Part shown: positions 8,741 to 17,492 of the stretch, one piece after another | How the letters are laid out: each line of letters begins with the position of its first letter | How positions within the stretch are numbered: the first letter of the stretch is position 1 | Source of the DNA: DASPNM01 sp035626515 | GTDB lineage: Bacteria > Bacteroidota > Bacteroidia > Chitinophagales > Chitinophagaceae | Direction: 5' to 3' | DNA length: 64,000 bases | NCBI GenBank assembly: GCA_035626515.1 | Contig: DASPNM010000004.1 | Location: 1-64,000 of the forward strand | Program-made: the position numbers and the translations under genes | The notes under the pieces: generated by a model | What the model was told of the DNA's origin: nothing | What the model saw: the letters and a program-made list of their open reading frames with translations, nothing else | Databases searched by the model: none

Positions 8741-9421
8741 TTACAAGGTGATTGTTTCTCCGATGGCCGGAAGGCGGAGCCGGATGCCGGCCTGTTTAAA
8801 ACACTTGCTGGTCTTTTCGCGGTCGATCCGGATGTACCCGAAGGTGTCGTAATGAACGCCTACAACCTCCGCGCACTGAATCATTTCCGCTGCCATGACG
8901 GCATCTTCTGCGCCCATGGTAAAATTGTCGCCTATCGGCAAAACCGCAAAATTTAGTTTTGCCCACCTGGGGATGAGTTGCATCTCGACGCTCAGGGACG
9001 TGTCGCCGCTGTAATAGAAATTTCCTCCGTCGCCGAAAACGATAAATCCCATCGGATTACCACCGTAGCTGCCGTCCGGAAGGCCGCTGCTGTGCTGAGC
9101 AGTCACACATTTCACCCGAAATCCCCCGAACTCGCGGCTGCCGCCTGTGTTCATCGGGTGTGTGTTCGTCACATGTTGCCGGTTCAGCCACTCATGAATT
9201 TCCCAGCTGCTGATCACCGTAGCCCCCGTGGCCTGAGCAAGTGTTACGCAGTCGGCGATATGGTCAGCGTGTCCGTGCGAAACAAGTATGTAATCTGCGT
9301 CGACATCGGAGATGCGGATGTGCTGCGCCAGCTGATTGCCCGCAATGAACGGATCGAAAAGCAATTTCTTTCCGGCTGCTTCCACTGTAAAACAGGAATG
9401 TCCATAATAGGTGAGCCTCAT
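8741..9421 (-). CDS. Metal-dependent hydrolase, metallo-beta-lactamase fold (UPF0173 type)
   Basis: A 226-residue cytosolic hydrolase of unknown substrate. It starts MRLTYYGHSCFTVEA, the usual beginning of the UPF0173/YtkL family, and carries the metal site SHGHADHIAD (HxHxDH) near residue 55, with later ligands around YSGDT and VGVHYDTFG. I choose the ATG at 9421 because the frame upstream lacks family sequence and would run into the neighbouring divergent gene. It is first in the run leading into parA, 27 bases away. Divergent from the metallophosphoesterase gene, with 87 bases between starts. Confidence 0.9.
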   Translation of the reverse strand: MRLTYYGHSCFTVEAAGKKLLFDPFIAGNQLAQHIRISDVDADYILVSHGHADHIADCVTLAQATGATVISSWEIHEWLNRQHVTNTHPMNTGGSREFGGFRVKCVTAQHSSGLPDGSYGGNPMGFIVFGDGGNFYYSGDTSLSVEMQLIPRWAKLNFAVLPIGDNFTMGAEDAVMAAEMIQCAEVVGVHYDTFGYIRIDREKTSKCFKQAGIRLRLPAIGETITL

Positions 9422-9508
9422 CTGATCATTATTTGATATAGGTGTGCCTGGCAAAAATAAACTTTCGATAACGCCGCTTCTGCCGAAGGGGTCTAATTTT
9501 GCGTCCGC

Positions 9509-10756
9509 ATGCGCCAGTCGCCTTTTTGGTGGATCCTGATCGGCTTCATGATCCTGCTCGATCTTTACGTTTTCCAGGCTCTTCGCGTGATTACGCAACC
9601 GGCCGGGCATCGCACGCGCCTGATCATTCATGCCGGCTACTGGCTTCTTTCGGTGGGAGCGATCGTGATGCTGCTCATTCTTCCCTACCTCCATTTTCAC
9701 AACCAGGCGCGCTTTATTCGCACCACTATTTTCGCGCTGCTGGCAGGACTTTTTTTCGCGAAGATCACGGCTTCAATATTTTTTGTGGTGGATGACGCAA
9801 GACGCGGCGTGAAATGGGCTGCAGGAAAACTGCGGAAAGCCAAGCCCACTGCCATTGAAGACGACAGCGAAAAGATTTCCCGCTCCCTCTTCCTGAGCTG
9901 GACAGGGATGCTTGTGGGGGGAGGGGTACTGGGATCTTTGATCTGGGGATTCGGGAATAAATACCGCTATCGGGTACGGCGCCAGCAATTGAGTTTTACG
10001 AATCTTCCAGATTCCTTTCGGGGATTGCGCATCGCGCAAATCTCCGACATTCACGCGGGAAGCTTTAATGATAGAGAGTCGGTCCTGCGGGGCGTGTTGA
10101 AGATACAGGAGCTGCAGCCGGACCTGATACTTTTCACGGGCGACCTGGTGAACAATATCGCGGACGAAATGGATGACTATGCGGAAGTATTCGCTCGGCT
10201 TCGTGCGCCGATGGGAGTGTATTCGGTGCTGGGTAACCACGATTACGGCGATTATGTGAGCTGGACGAGCCGGAGCGAAAAGGAAAAAAATCTTGAGCGG
10301 CTCAAGCAGGTGCATGCTGCAATGGGCTGGCGGCTGCTGCTCAACGAGCATGTGGTGCTGGAAAAAGGATCGGATAAGATCGCGTTGTTGGGAATTGAGA
10401 ACTGGAGCGCAAAAGCGCGGTTCCCGAAGTACGGCGATCTTCAGCAGGCTCACCGGGGTACGGAAAACTTCCCGTTTAAGATCCTGCTCAGTCATGATCC
10501 CTCTCACTGGAAGGCCGAAGTCTGCAGGCTGTATCCCGATGTTGACCTCATGCTTTCCGGTCATACCCACGGAATGCAGTTTGGCGTTGAGATTCCGGGA
10601 CTGAAATGGAGCCCGGTGCAATATGTATACAGGGAATGGGCGGGATTGTATGAGAACGCCAACCAGCGGCTCTACGTCAACAGGGGCTTCGGCTTCATCG
10701 GCTATCCGGGCAGGGTTGGCATTCTGCCCGAGATCACCCTCCTCGAGCTGGTTTGA
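9509..10756 (+). CDS. Membrane-anchored metallophosphoesterase (YkuE/YaeI-like)
   Basis: A 415-residue protein with three or four N-terminal membrane segments (residues about 8-130, plus one near 130-150), then a calcineurin-type phosphoesterase domain. Its metal motifs occur in family order: QISDIHAGS (DxH), LFTGDLVNN (GDxxD-like), VLGNHDYGD (GNHD), LLSHDPSHW and LSGHTHGMQFG (GHTH). Homologues hydrolyse lipid-linked phosphates such as UDP-diacylglucosamine or phospholipid-type substrates at the membrane, but the substrate here is not determined. The gene stands alone, divergent from the UPF0173 hydrolase. Confidence 0.9.
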   Translation: MRQSPFWWILIGFMILLDLYVFQALRVITQPAGHRTRLIIHAGYWLLSVGAIVMLLILPYLHFHNQARFIRTTIFALLAGLFFAKITASIFFVVDDARRGVKWAAGKLRKAKPTAIEDDSEKISRSLFLSWTGMLVGGGVLGSLIWGFGNKYRYRVRRQQLSFTNLPDSFRGLRIAQISDIHAGSFNDRESVLRGVLKIQELQPDLILFTGDLVNNIADEMDDYAEVFARLRAPMGVYSVLGNHDYGDYVSWTSRSEKEKNLERLKQVHAAMGWRLLLNEHVVLEKGSDKIALLGIENWSAKARFPKYGDLQQAHRGTENFPFKILLSHDPSHWKAEVCRLYPDVDLMLSGHTHGMQFGVEIPGLKWSPVQYVYREWAGLYENANQRLYVNRGFGFIGYPGRVGILPEITLLELV

Positions 10757-10880
10757 CGAAAACGCAGGGGTCTTCCTTTATTTAAACCTTTTGTGGACCT
10801 TTGAGTCCTAAATGTGCTGAAGATCAATTGGTCCGTCAGCAAGCTGCTCCGGTATCCATGAATCCACGTCAACTGCCCGA

Positions 10881-11936
10881 ATGATTCACAAACGGTGCGT
10901 CATAGTGCTGTTCTTTGCCCTCCCCGTGATCGCATGGTCGCAGGGCACCCGCATTGACAGTGCTGCCGCCATTACCGACACCATTCCGAACGAAAAAAAG
11001 AACGATCTGCTGGCCGACCCGAATTTGGATTACGACGCTTTGTTCCGGGATTTCGACGCTTTCATGGATTCCATACTTACGCCGAACAGCTACCTGATGA
11101 CGACGCTTACGCTGGGAAAGGGATATTACAATTTTGAACAGAAAGGAAGCGACGACATCAGAACCGTGCAGAAGCTCAACTATTTGCCCACTCTCGCTTA
11201 TTATCATCGCGACGGGTTCGGTATTTCTGCGACCGGCTATGGCGTGAACGACGAAACAAATCTCAATCTTTACCAGGTATCTGTCTCGCCTTCTTTTGAC
11301 TACCTGAAAAACCGGAATTTTGCTGCCGGCATCTCGTTCAGCAGGTTTTTTACAAAAGACTCGCTCCCTTTTTATACTTCACCGCTTGAAAATGAGCTGT
11401 ACGCTTATTTTACCTACCGCAGGACCTGGCTCCGGCCAAGTATCGCGCTGAGCTACGGCTGGGGGAGTCGCAGCGCTTACGAAAAAAGAGAAGTTTTCGT
11501 GCAGGATCTGCGGCTGCGCCGCCGGGGATTCATTTTTATCAATACCACTGAGAGCGTCAGTGATTTTTCGCTTATCGCTTCGTTGCGCCACGATTTTTAC
11601 TGGCTGGACATTCTTACGTACAACGACCATATTCGGTTTACGCCGCACCTTTCATTTACCAGCGGCACGCAGAAATTTGGTTTTAACCAGAGCAGCAACA
11701 CCTATACGTACAATACCGGGATTGGGGGAACGACGAATGTGCTGTACAATTCCGAGAACGTTTACCTCGACGACCAGATCAATTTCCAGCCTCTTTCTCT
11801 CAGCCTCTATCTGCGCGGTGAATACTCAATCGGGAAGTTTTTTATTCAGCCCCAGTTCAGCATGGATTATTACTTCCCGGCGAACAACAACAATTTCAGC
11901 ACCCTGTTCTCGCTGAGCGCAGGCCTCATCTTCTGA
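10881..11936 (+). CDS. Predicted outer-membrane beta-barrel protein, unknown
   Basis: I do not recognise a named family. The 351-residue product has a cleavable signal (IVLFFALPVIAWSQG), an acidic linker (residues about 25-60) and then a long series of alternating polar/aromatic strands ending in SLSAGLIF. A C-terminal strand finishing in Phe is typical of outer-membrane barrels. Strand-like segments such as LTLGKGYYNFEQK, PTLAYYHRDGFGIS and LSLYLRGEYSIG suggest 12 or more strands. The gene follows the metallophosphoesterase gene by 124 bases without a visible terminator. A diffusion pore or structural barrel role is possible but not demonstrated. Confidence 0.75.
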   Translation: MIHKRCVIVLFFALPVIAWSQGTRIDSAAAITDTIPNEKKNDLLADPNLDYDALFRDFDAFMDSILTPNSYLMTTLTLGKGYYNFEQKGSDDIRTVQKLNYLPTLAYYHRDGFGISATGYGVNDETNLNLYQVSVSPSFDYLKNRNFAAGISFSRFFTKDSLPFYTSPLENELYAYFTYRRTWLRPSIALSYGWGSRSAYEKREVFVQDLRLRRRGFIFINTTESVSDFSLIASLRHDFYWLDILTYNDHIRFTPHLSFTSGTQKFGFNQSSNTYTYNTGIGGTTNVLYNSENVYLDDQINFQPLSLSLYLRGEYSIGKFFIQPQFSMDYYFPANNNNFSTLFSLSAGLIF

Positions 11937-12103
11937 GGTTTCAGAAAATCTTCACACTTGCCCGGCAATACGGGCATTGCCAACGGTGTTTTGTGATGGA
12001 CACAGCAAAAAGGGATTTAACCAAATTTAACAGCGTGTCGGGTTTTGCTGGCACCATACTTGAAAAAAATCTGGTTCTGATAAACCCCTCTAAAACAATT
12101 TTT

Positions 12104-12691
12104 ATGATATCAAGATTTTCAGTATCGCTCTTTGCCCTGCTCATTTCCTTCACCGCATTTTCACAGTTTAACATCGGCGCCAAAGCAGGCGCCAACATCA
12201 CGCGCATCGAGGGCAAATCCTTCAGCGACGAGTTCCGTTACGGTTATCACCTGGGCGGATTCATGGAAATTAAAGTAGGAAACCGGCTGAAGCTACAGCC
12301 TGAAGTACTGTTCAACCAGTACGCCACGCGTGTGGACAGTAATTTTAAAAACATTTACCAGAATGTTTTCAACCCATCGCACAACAGCGAGATTCGCCTG
12401 AATTACCTCTCGATCCCTGTCTTGCTGAACTACAAGCTTGCGGGGCCCATCTGGCTGCAGGCAGGCCCGCAGTTCGGAATCCTGATCGACAAGGACAAAA
12501 GCTTGCTGCAAAACGGCGCCGATGCCTTCCGCAACGGTGACCTTTCAATGCTGGGCGGCGCGCAGATCAGGCTCAGCGCGCTTCGAATTACCGGTCGCTA
12601 CGCCGTCGGGCTCAGCAACATCAACGACATCGACAACAGGGACAAGTGGACAAGCGAGGGCTTCCAGGTTTCACTGGGCCTTGCTCTCTAA
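12104..12691 (+). CDS. Outer-membrane beta-barrel protein (porin-like, PorT-type fold)
   Basis: A 195-residue small barrel. The ATG at 12104 gives an immediate signal peptide (ISRFSVSLFALLISFTAFSQ), while the upstream in-frame ATGs add a charged non-signal extension and are rejected. The mature part begins FNIGAKAGANITRIEG, the usual opening of Bacteroidota OMP_b-brl_2 proteins, and ends in a strand FQVSLGLAL. Eight strands are plausible from the length. It is followed 29 bases later by a strong terminator-like hairpin, so it forms its own unit. The role is unknown; homologues include both structural barrels and type IX secretion accessory barrels. Confidence 0.82.
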   Translation: MISRFSVSLFALLISFTAFSQFNIGAKAGANITRIEGKSFSDEFRYGYHLGGFMEIKVGNRLKLQPEVLFNQYATRVDSNFKNIYQNVFNPSHNSEIRLNYLSIPVLLNYKLAGPIWLQAGPQFGILIDKDKSLLQNGADAFRNGDLSMLGGAQIRLSALRITGRYAVGLSNINDIDNRDKWTSEGFQVSLGLAL

Positions 12692-12720
12692 TAGTTTTTT
12701 GAATCCGGATACCGATGAAT

Positions 12721-12750
12721 AAAAGTCCCTGCGCAGGCGGGGACTTTTTG
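12721..12750 (+). terminator. Rho-independent terminator
   Basis: AAAAGTCCC and GGGACTTTTT form a strong stem around a GC-rich loop, followed by T residues. It lies 29 bases after the barrel gene stop, and the A-tract on the left would let it work in both directions. Confidence 0.85.
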
Positions 12751-12805
12751 TAACCTGCTAACGAACAATGCACTAACGAAATAAATCGGAAGGGGGGCAC
12801 GAATC

Positions 12806-12836
12806 TTGACTGCTATGTATCCAGGTTGTATTTTTA
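12806..12836 (+). promoter_or_regulatory. Probable lon promoter
   Basis: TTG at 12806-12808 and TATTTTTA at 12829-12836 are 20 bases apart. This matches the Bacteroidota consensus TTTG/TTG-N17..23-TAnnTTTG at all but the last base. It leaves a leader of about 38 bases before the lon ATG. Confidence 0.55.
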
Positions 12837-12878
12837 GCGCCCCACGAGCTTTGATGAAAAAACACCGAAAGACGAATT

Positions 12879-15284
12879 ATGAGTTTTGAAAAGTTTGCGT
12901 TTCGGCCGGAAGATGAGATGGATTTTCTGCCGATCATTCCACTCAACGAAAGTGACCAGGAGGATCTGAACGGTATCGAGGTACCCGCCGAGATTGCCCT
13001 GCTTCCGCTGCGCAATACGGTCCTGTTTCCCGGCGTGGTGCTGCCGATTACGGTGGGTCGCGACAAAAGCATTCGGGCGGTAAACGAAGCCTACAAGGGA
13101 GACAAGCTGGTGGGCGTGGTGGCACAGAAGGACACCAATGTGGAAGACCCGGGTATGAACGACCTCGAGCAGATCGGAACGGTCGCCAAAATTATCAAGC
13201 TGATCAAGATGCCTGACGGCGGCACCACGATCATCATCCAGGGAAAGAACCGTTTCCGCATCGAATACATTATTGAGGACGATCCTTACTTCAGGGCGAA
13301 GATCGAGCGCCTTGATGAAGAGGAGTCGCCGAAGGACGCAGATTTCGAGGCTTATATTTCAAATATCAAGGACCTGGCAACCGAGATCATAACACTTTCG
13401 CCCAATATCCCAACGGAAGCGTCGATCATTTTGCGAAACATCGAGAACCCTTCTTTCCTGATACATTTCGTTTCGAGCAACCTCAATACCGAGATCCGCG
13501 ACAAGCAAAAGCTGCTGGAGCTGAACCACATTCGGGAGCGTGCGGACCTGCTTATGCAGCTACTGCAGAAAGAACTGCAGTTCGCCGAGCTGAAGAACAA
13601 GGTAACCAACAAGACCAAAGCTGAGATCGACAAGCAGCAGCGGGAATATTTCCTGCAGCAGCAGATGAAAAGCATCAAGGAAGAGCTGGGCGGGGACGGG
13701 AATACCCAGGAAGTCCGCGAAATGGAAAAAAAGGCGGAGCAGAAGAGATGGCCGCAGGCGGCGAAAGATCTTTTCACGAAAGGTTTGGAGAAGCTGGAGC
13801 GTATGCATCCGTCCACGCCCGATTATTCAGTGGTGTACAATCACCTCGACCTCATGCTTGAACTTCCGTGGGAAGAGTGCACGGAAGATCATTACGACCT
13901 GAAAAAAGCCAAGGAAACACTCGACAATGACCATTACGGGATGCAAAAGATCAAGGAACGCATCCTGGAATATTTGGCTGTGCTGAAGCTGAAAGGTGAC
14001 ATGAAAAGCCCGATACTTTGTTTTGTCGGTCCTCCCGGAATCGGAAAAACCTCTCTTGGGAAAAGCATCGCCGGTGCGATCGGCAGAAAGTATGTACGGC
14101 TCAGCCTGGGTGGCCTCCACGACGAAAGCGAAATACGTGGCCACCGCAAAACCTATATCGGTGCCATGCCGGGCCGGATCCTGCAGTCGCTCAAAAAAGT
14201 GAAGAGTTCGAATCCGGTGATGATTCTCGACGAGATCGACAAAGTGGGCAATGATTTCCGCGGCGATCCTTCGTCGGCGCTTTTGGAAGTGCTCGACCCG
14301 GAGCAGAATCACAGCTTTTATGACAATTACCTCGAGATGGAGTACGATCTGAGCCGAGTGCTGTTCATAGCAACGGCAAACAACGTAGCCAACATCCAGC
14401 CGGCGCTCCGCGACCGTCTCGAGATCATCGACCTCAGCGGCTATGCAGTGGAGGAAAAAGTGGAGATTGCCAAGCGGCACCTGATCCCAAAGCAGAAGGA
14501 ACTGCACGGCCTGAAGAACTCGGGCTTCCGCATCAGCGACAAGCTGATCGAAAGGGTGATCCAGGATTATACCCGGGAAAGCGGCGTGCGCGAGCTGGAC
14601 CGCCAGCTGGCGGCGATCATGCGCTTCCAGGCAAAGGAGCTGGCGATGTATGGGAAGCTCAGGGAGAATTTTACGCTCGCCGACATCGAGCGGGTGCTCG
14701 GGAAAGCGAAATACACCAACGAAATCTACCGAACGGCCAATATGCCGGGGGTGGCCGTGGGACTGGCGTGGACGTATGCCGGAGGGGACATTCTTTTCAT
14801 TGAAACCAGTCTCAGCGACGGCAAGGGCGAGCTGAAGCTCACGGGAAATCTCGGCACCGTCATGAAGGAAAGCGCGACAACCGCCCTCAGCTACCTCCAA
14901 TCGAACGCTAAACGCTTCCGCCTGGACGGGCTGACGTTTGAAAAGAAAAACATCCATGTGCATGTGCCCGAAGGCGCCGTTCCGAAGGACGGTCCGAGCG
15001 CTGGCATTGCGATGCTCGCTTCCATTGCGTCGGCGCTGACTCGTAAGAAAGTAAAGCCGTATATGGCAATGACGGCCGAGATCACCCTTCGCGGTCAGGT
15101 ATTGCCTGTCGGCGGCATTAAGGAAAAAGTGCTTGCGGCGAGGCGCGCCGGGCTCCGCGAGATCATTCTCTGCTGGCAGAACGAAAAGGACGTGCAGGAA
15201 ATCGAGCCGGAATTCATACAGGGTCTATCGTTCCACTATGTAAAAACAATGAACCACGCGCTCGAGCTCGCGCTGGATGCCTGA
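12879..15284 (+). CDS. lon: ATP-dependent protease Lon
   Basis: Cytosolic AAA+ protease that degrades misfolded and regulatory proteins. The 801-residue protein has the N-terminal LAN substrate domain (about residues 35-240), a coiled-coil (250-300), the AAA+ module with Walker A GPPGIGKTS near 384-392, Walker B MILDEIDK, and the C-terminal protease domain with the Ser707/Lys750 dyad (PKDGPSAG and GGIKEKVLAA). The length matches LonA. A promoter-like element precedes it at 12806-12836, and porQ follows 20 bases after the stop. Confidence 0.97.
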   Translation: MSFEKFAFRPEDEMDFLPIIPLNESDQEDLNGIEVPAEIALLPLRNTVLFPGVVLPITVGRDKSIRAVNEAYKGDKLVGVVAQKDTNVEDPGMNDLEQIGTVAKIIKLIKMPDGGTTIIIQGKNRFRIEYIIEDDPYFRAKIERLDEEESPKDADFEAYISNIKDLATEIITLSPNIPTEASIILRNIENPSFLIHFVSSNLNTEIRDKQKLLELNHIRERADLLMQLLQKELQFAELKNKVTNKTKAEIDKQQREYFLQQQMKSIKEELGGDGNTQEVREMEKKAEQKRWPQAAKDLFTKGLEKLERMHPSTPDYSVVYNHLDLMLELPWEECTEDHYDLKKAKETLDNDHYGMQKIKERILEYLAVLKLKGDMKSPILCFVGPPGIGKTSLGKSIAGAIGRKYVRLSLGGLHDESEIRGHRKTYIGAMPGRILQSLKKVKSSNPVMILDEIDKVGNDFRGDPSSALLEVLDPEQNHSFYDNYLEMEYDLSRVLFIATANNVANIQPALRDRLEIIDLSGYAVEEKVEIAKRHLIPKQKELHGLKNSGFRISDKLIERVIQDYTRESGVRELDRQLAAIMRFQAKELAMYGKLRENFTLADIERVLGKAKYTNEIYRTANMPGVAVGLAWTYAGGDILFIETSLSDGKGELKLTGNLGTVMKESATTALSYLQSNAKRFRLDGLTFEKKNIHVHVPEGAVPKDGPSAGIAMLASIASALTRKKVKPYMAMTAEITLRGQVLPVGGIKEKVLAARRAGLREIILCWQNEKDVQEIEPEFIQGLSFHYVKTMNHALELALDA

Positions 15285-15304
15285 GGATTGTTACTTTCGT
15301 AAGC

Positions 15305-16366
15305 GTGAAGACCGCTCTGATTTTGTGCTGCGCCCTGCTTGCCTGTCGCTGCCCTGCGCAAACACTGGGAGGAAATTCGGTTTTCAATTTTCTCAAGCTT
15401 TCCCATACTCCTCAGCTCAGTGCCCTGGGAGGGATCAACCTTTCGCAACCTTCCAGCGACGTCGGGCTCGCGTTTTCGAATCCAGCTTTGGTGAACCAGT
15501 CCATGCATTCGCAAATGAACGCGGTATTCAATGATTTTTATTCGGCGGTGAAGCAATATCACCTTTCCTTAGCTTACCATCACGGGCGTTCGGCTACGAG
15601 CTGGAGCTGGGGAATGAATTACATGGATTATGGGCTAATAACGGGGACAGACGCGTCGGGAAATATTTACGGTCAGCTCCGCCCCGTCGATTGGGTGATG
15701 CAGGTCTCGGCATCGAAAAAATATCTCTCCAAATGGAATTACGGAGTCAGCCTGAAATTCATCCGGTCCGATTACGGCGAATACCGGTCATCGGGCATCG
15801 CGGCCGACGTTGGCGTGCTTTATTCCGACTCGGCCCGCGGGATTACGGCGTCGGTGGCGGTACGGCATCTTGGATTTCAGCTGCGGCCTTACGACGGCAG
15901 CAGCCGGGACGACCTTCCCTTCGACCTGCAGGCGGGAATCACCAAAAGGCTTGCCCACGCTCCGCTCAGTTTTTCACTCACCGCGCAGCAGCTGCATCGG
16001 TTCGATATCAGCTACAACGACACGAGCTTCAACAACGAGAACGGTTTGGAGAACGCCAGCATGAAGAAGTTTTCCGCCGATAAGCTGCTTCGACATTTGG
16101 TAGCAGCAATGACAGTTTATATCGGAGACCATTTGGAAGCGTATGCCGGATACAATTTTTTGCGGCGCAGGGATCTCACAATCGGTGCGGAAGGAAACGG
16201 ATGGACGGGATTTTCGATAGGGGCGGCGCTGTTGTTCGAAAAAATTCAAATTCGCTATGCGCGGGCGTACTACCAGCCGGCGGCTGCATACAACCAGTTT
16301 GGCCTGAACCTTCCGTTGAACCGCTACTTCGGTCTCGGGAAATGGGGGGAACGGATTGGGTGGTGA
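15305..16366 (+). CDS. porQ: Type IX secretion system protein PorQ
   Basis: Outer-membrane barrel of the type IX secretion attachment complex. In this system PorQ works with PorU, PorV and PorZ to cleave and anchor secreted cargo. The 353-residue protein has a signal ending CRCPAQ, then the family's opening GGNSVFNFLKLSHTPQLSALGG and the segment DVGLAFSNPALVN, both typical of PorQ/PorV-type FadL-like barrels. The remaining sequence is strand-rich and ends with a short basic tail. It starts 20 bases after lon on the same strand. A matching cargo protein with a type A sorting tail is encoded at 55298-57352. Confidence 0.85.
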   Translation: MKTALILCCALLACRCPAQTLGGNSVFNFLKLSHTPQLSALGGINLSQPSSDVGLAFSNPALVNQSMHSQMNAVFNDFYSAVKQYHLSLAYHHGRSATSWSWGMNYMDYGLITGTDASGNIYGQLRPVDWVMQVSASKKYLSKWNYGVSLKFIRSDYGEYRSSGIAADVGVLYSDSARGITASVAVRHLGFQLRPYDGSSRDDLPFDLQAGITKRLAHAPLSFSLTAQQLHRFDISYNDTSFNNENGLENASMKKFSADKLLRHLVAAMTVYIGDHLEAYAGYNFLRRRDLTIGAEGNGWTGFSIGAALLFEKIQIRYARAYYQPAAAYNQFGLNLPLNRYFGLGKWGERIGW

Positions 16367-16369
16367 TCA

Positions 16370-17461
16370 CTATGTAAGAACTCGTTCATAGAATTGCAGC
16401 AGGCGGCTTTCCTCTTTCTGCCAGTTGAACTCCTGCCTTGCCCTGAGACAGTTTTTCTGCAGCCGGCTGTGCAATTCTTCGTTCCCGAGCAATAACCGCA
16501 GCGCCTGGGAAACCGTTGCAGCATTCAGGTCGTCTATCAGCAAGGCGACTTCAAACTGTTGGTTGATCTCGCGGTAAGCGGGATAATTCACGCAAATCTG
16601 CGGCACGCCCGCGTGCAGGTAATCGAAAAAGCGGTTGGCGAGCGAATAATAGTTGCTCAGGCCGCGGTTCTCAAAAAGCGTGATCCCCACCCAGGCTTTT
16701 CGGGTGAGTTCTGCAAGCTCACCAGGAAGCATCGGTCCGAGGAATTTGATTTTTTCATTCAGCTGATTTCTGTCAACAAGGTCCTGTGCCTGCCGGAAGA
16801 AATTTCCGGTTCCGGCGATGAGCAGCTTTGCCGGCGCCTCCCGAAATGCCGGGATCAGCGTTTCGAAGCTTCTTCCTTCGTTCACTGCTCCCTGGTACAA
16901 AACGAATTTTTCTGTCTTGTCAGGGACCTCAAGCGGCCGAAGTAACGGCACGTTCCGGATGAGCTCATAGCGCACGCCGTACAATTTTTCAAATTCACCC
17001 GCGATCGGGGCGCTGACAGTATACCCATTGCGAAACCGCGGCACACAAAAGCCCTCTACTTTCTTCCAGGCGCGGTAGACACGCGGCCGGGTAACGACTT
17101 CTTTCATTTCACAGAACAGTTCGTGCGCGTCATAAACCCGGCGCATGCCTTTCAGCCTGGAGGCCAGGTAACAGGGTACGATCGTATCCAGATCAACAGC
17201 GCAAACCAGGTCAGCCCGGCTAAACAGCAGGAAGAACAGCAGCCTCAGGTTGTATTCGAAATAGAAGAATTTTCCTTTCCGGAACAGGCACCGGATCCGC
17301 TTTTGCCGGTAGGGCCGGGATTCCAACGGAATGGATTCGCGAAGCCGGCGTCCCACGAGCGTGACCTCGTACCTGGCACTCAGGGAGCTGCAGATCCGCG
17401 TCATGCGCTGATCGTAGCTAAGATCGTTGGTTACCGTGCAAATGATTCTTTTTGATCGCAT
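16370..17461 (-). CDS. Glycosyltransferase, GT-B fold (group 1/GT4-like)
   Basis: A 363-residue cytosolic sugar transferase, probably working on a surface glycan. The N-terminal half begins RIICTVTNDLSYDQRMTRIC, the nucleotide-fold opening seen in GT4 enzymes of Bacteroidota. The C-terminal half contains LYQGAVNEGRSFETLI and LIAGTGNFF, then GLSNYYSLANRFFDYLHAG, whose Asn/Asp and preceding acidic loop correspond to the EX7E donor region (the second Glu is not obvious). It lies 31 bases after the sulfatase-fold gene and is the last member of the run starting with the M42 peptidase. The donor and acceptor are unknown. Confidence 0.85.
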   Translation of the reverse strand: MRSKRIICTVTNDLSYDQRMTRICSSLSARYEVTLVGRRLRESIPLESRPYRQKRIRCLFRKGKFFYFEYNLRLLFFLLFSRADLVCAVDLDTIVPCYLASRLKGMRRVYDAHELFCEMKEVVTRPRVYRAWKKVEGFCVPRFRNGYTVSAPIAGEFEKLYGVRYELIRNVPLLRPLEVPDKTEKFVLYQGAVNEGRSFETLIPAFREAPAKLLIAGTGNFFRQAQDLVDRNQLNEKIKFLGPMLPGELAELTRKAWVGITLFENRGLSNYYSLANRFFDYLHAGVPQICVNYPAYREINQQFEVALLIDDLNAATVSQALRLLLGNEELHSRLQKNCLRARQEFNWQKEESRLLQFYERVLT

Positions 17462-17492
17462 TTCGTGCAGCTAAAGCAAATATACTCGGGGC

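Noticed and set aside
7832..8956. Plus-strand open frame of 374 residues across the par region
   Set aside because: It is antisense to parA and part of the hydrolase gene, both of which show clear motifs.
13827..14963. Minus-strand open frame of 378 residues
   Set aside because: It lies opposite the AAA+ and protease domains of Lon; no family feature of its own.
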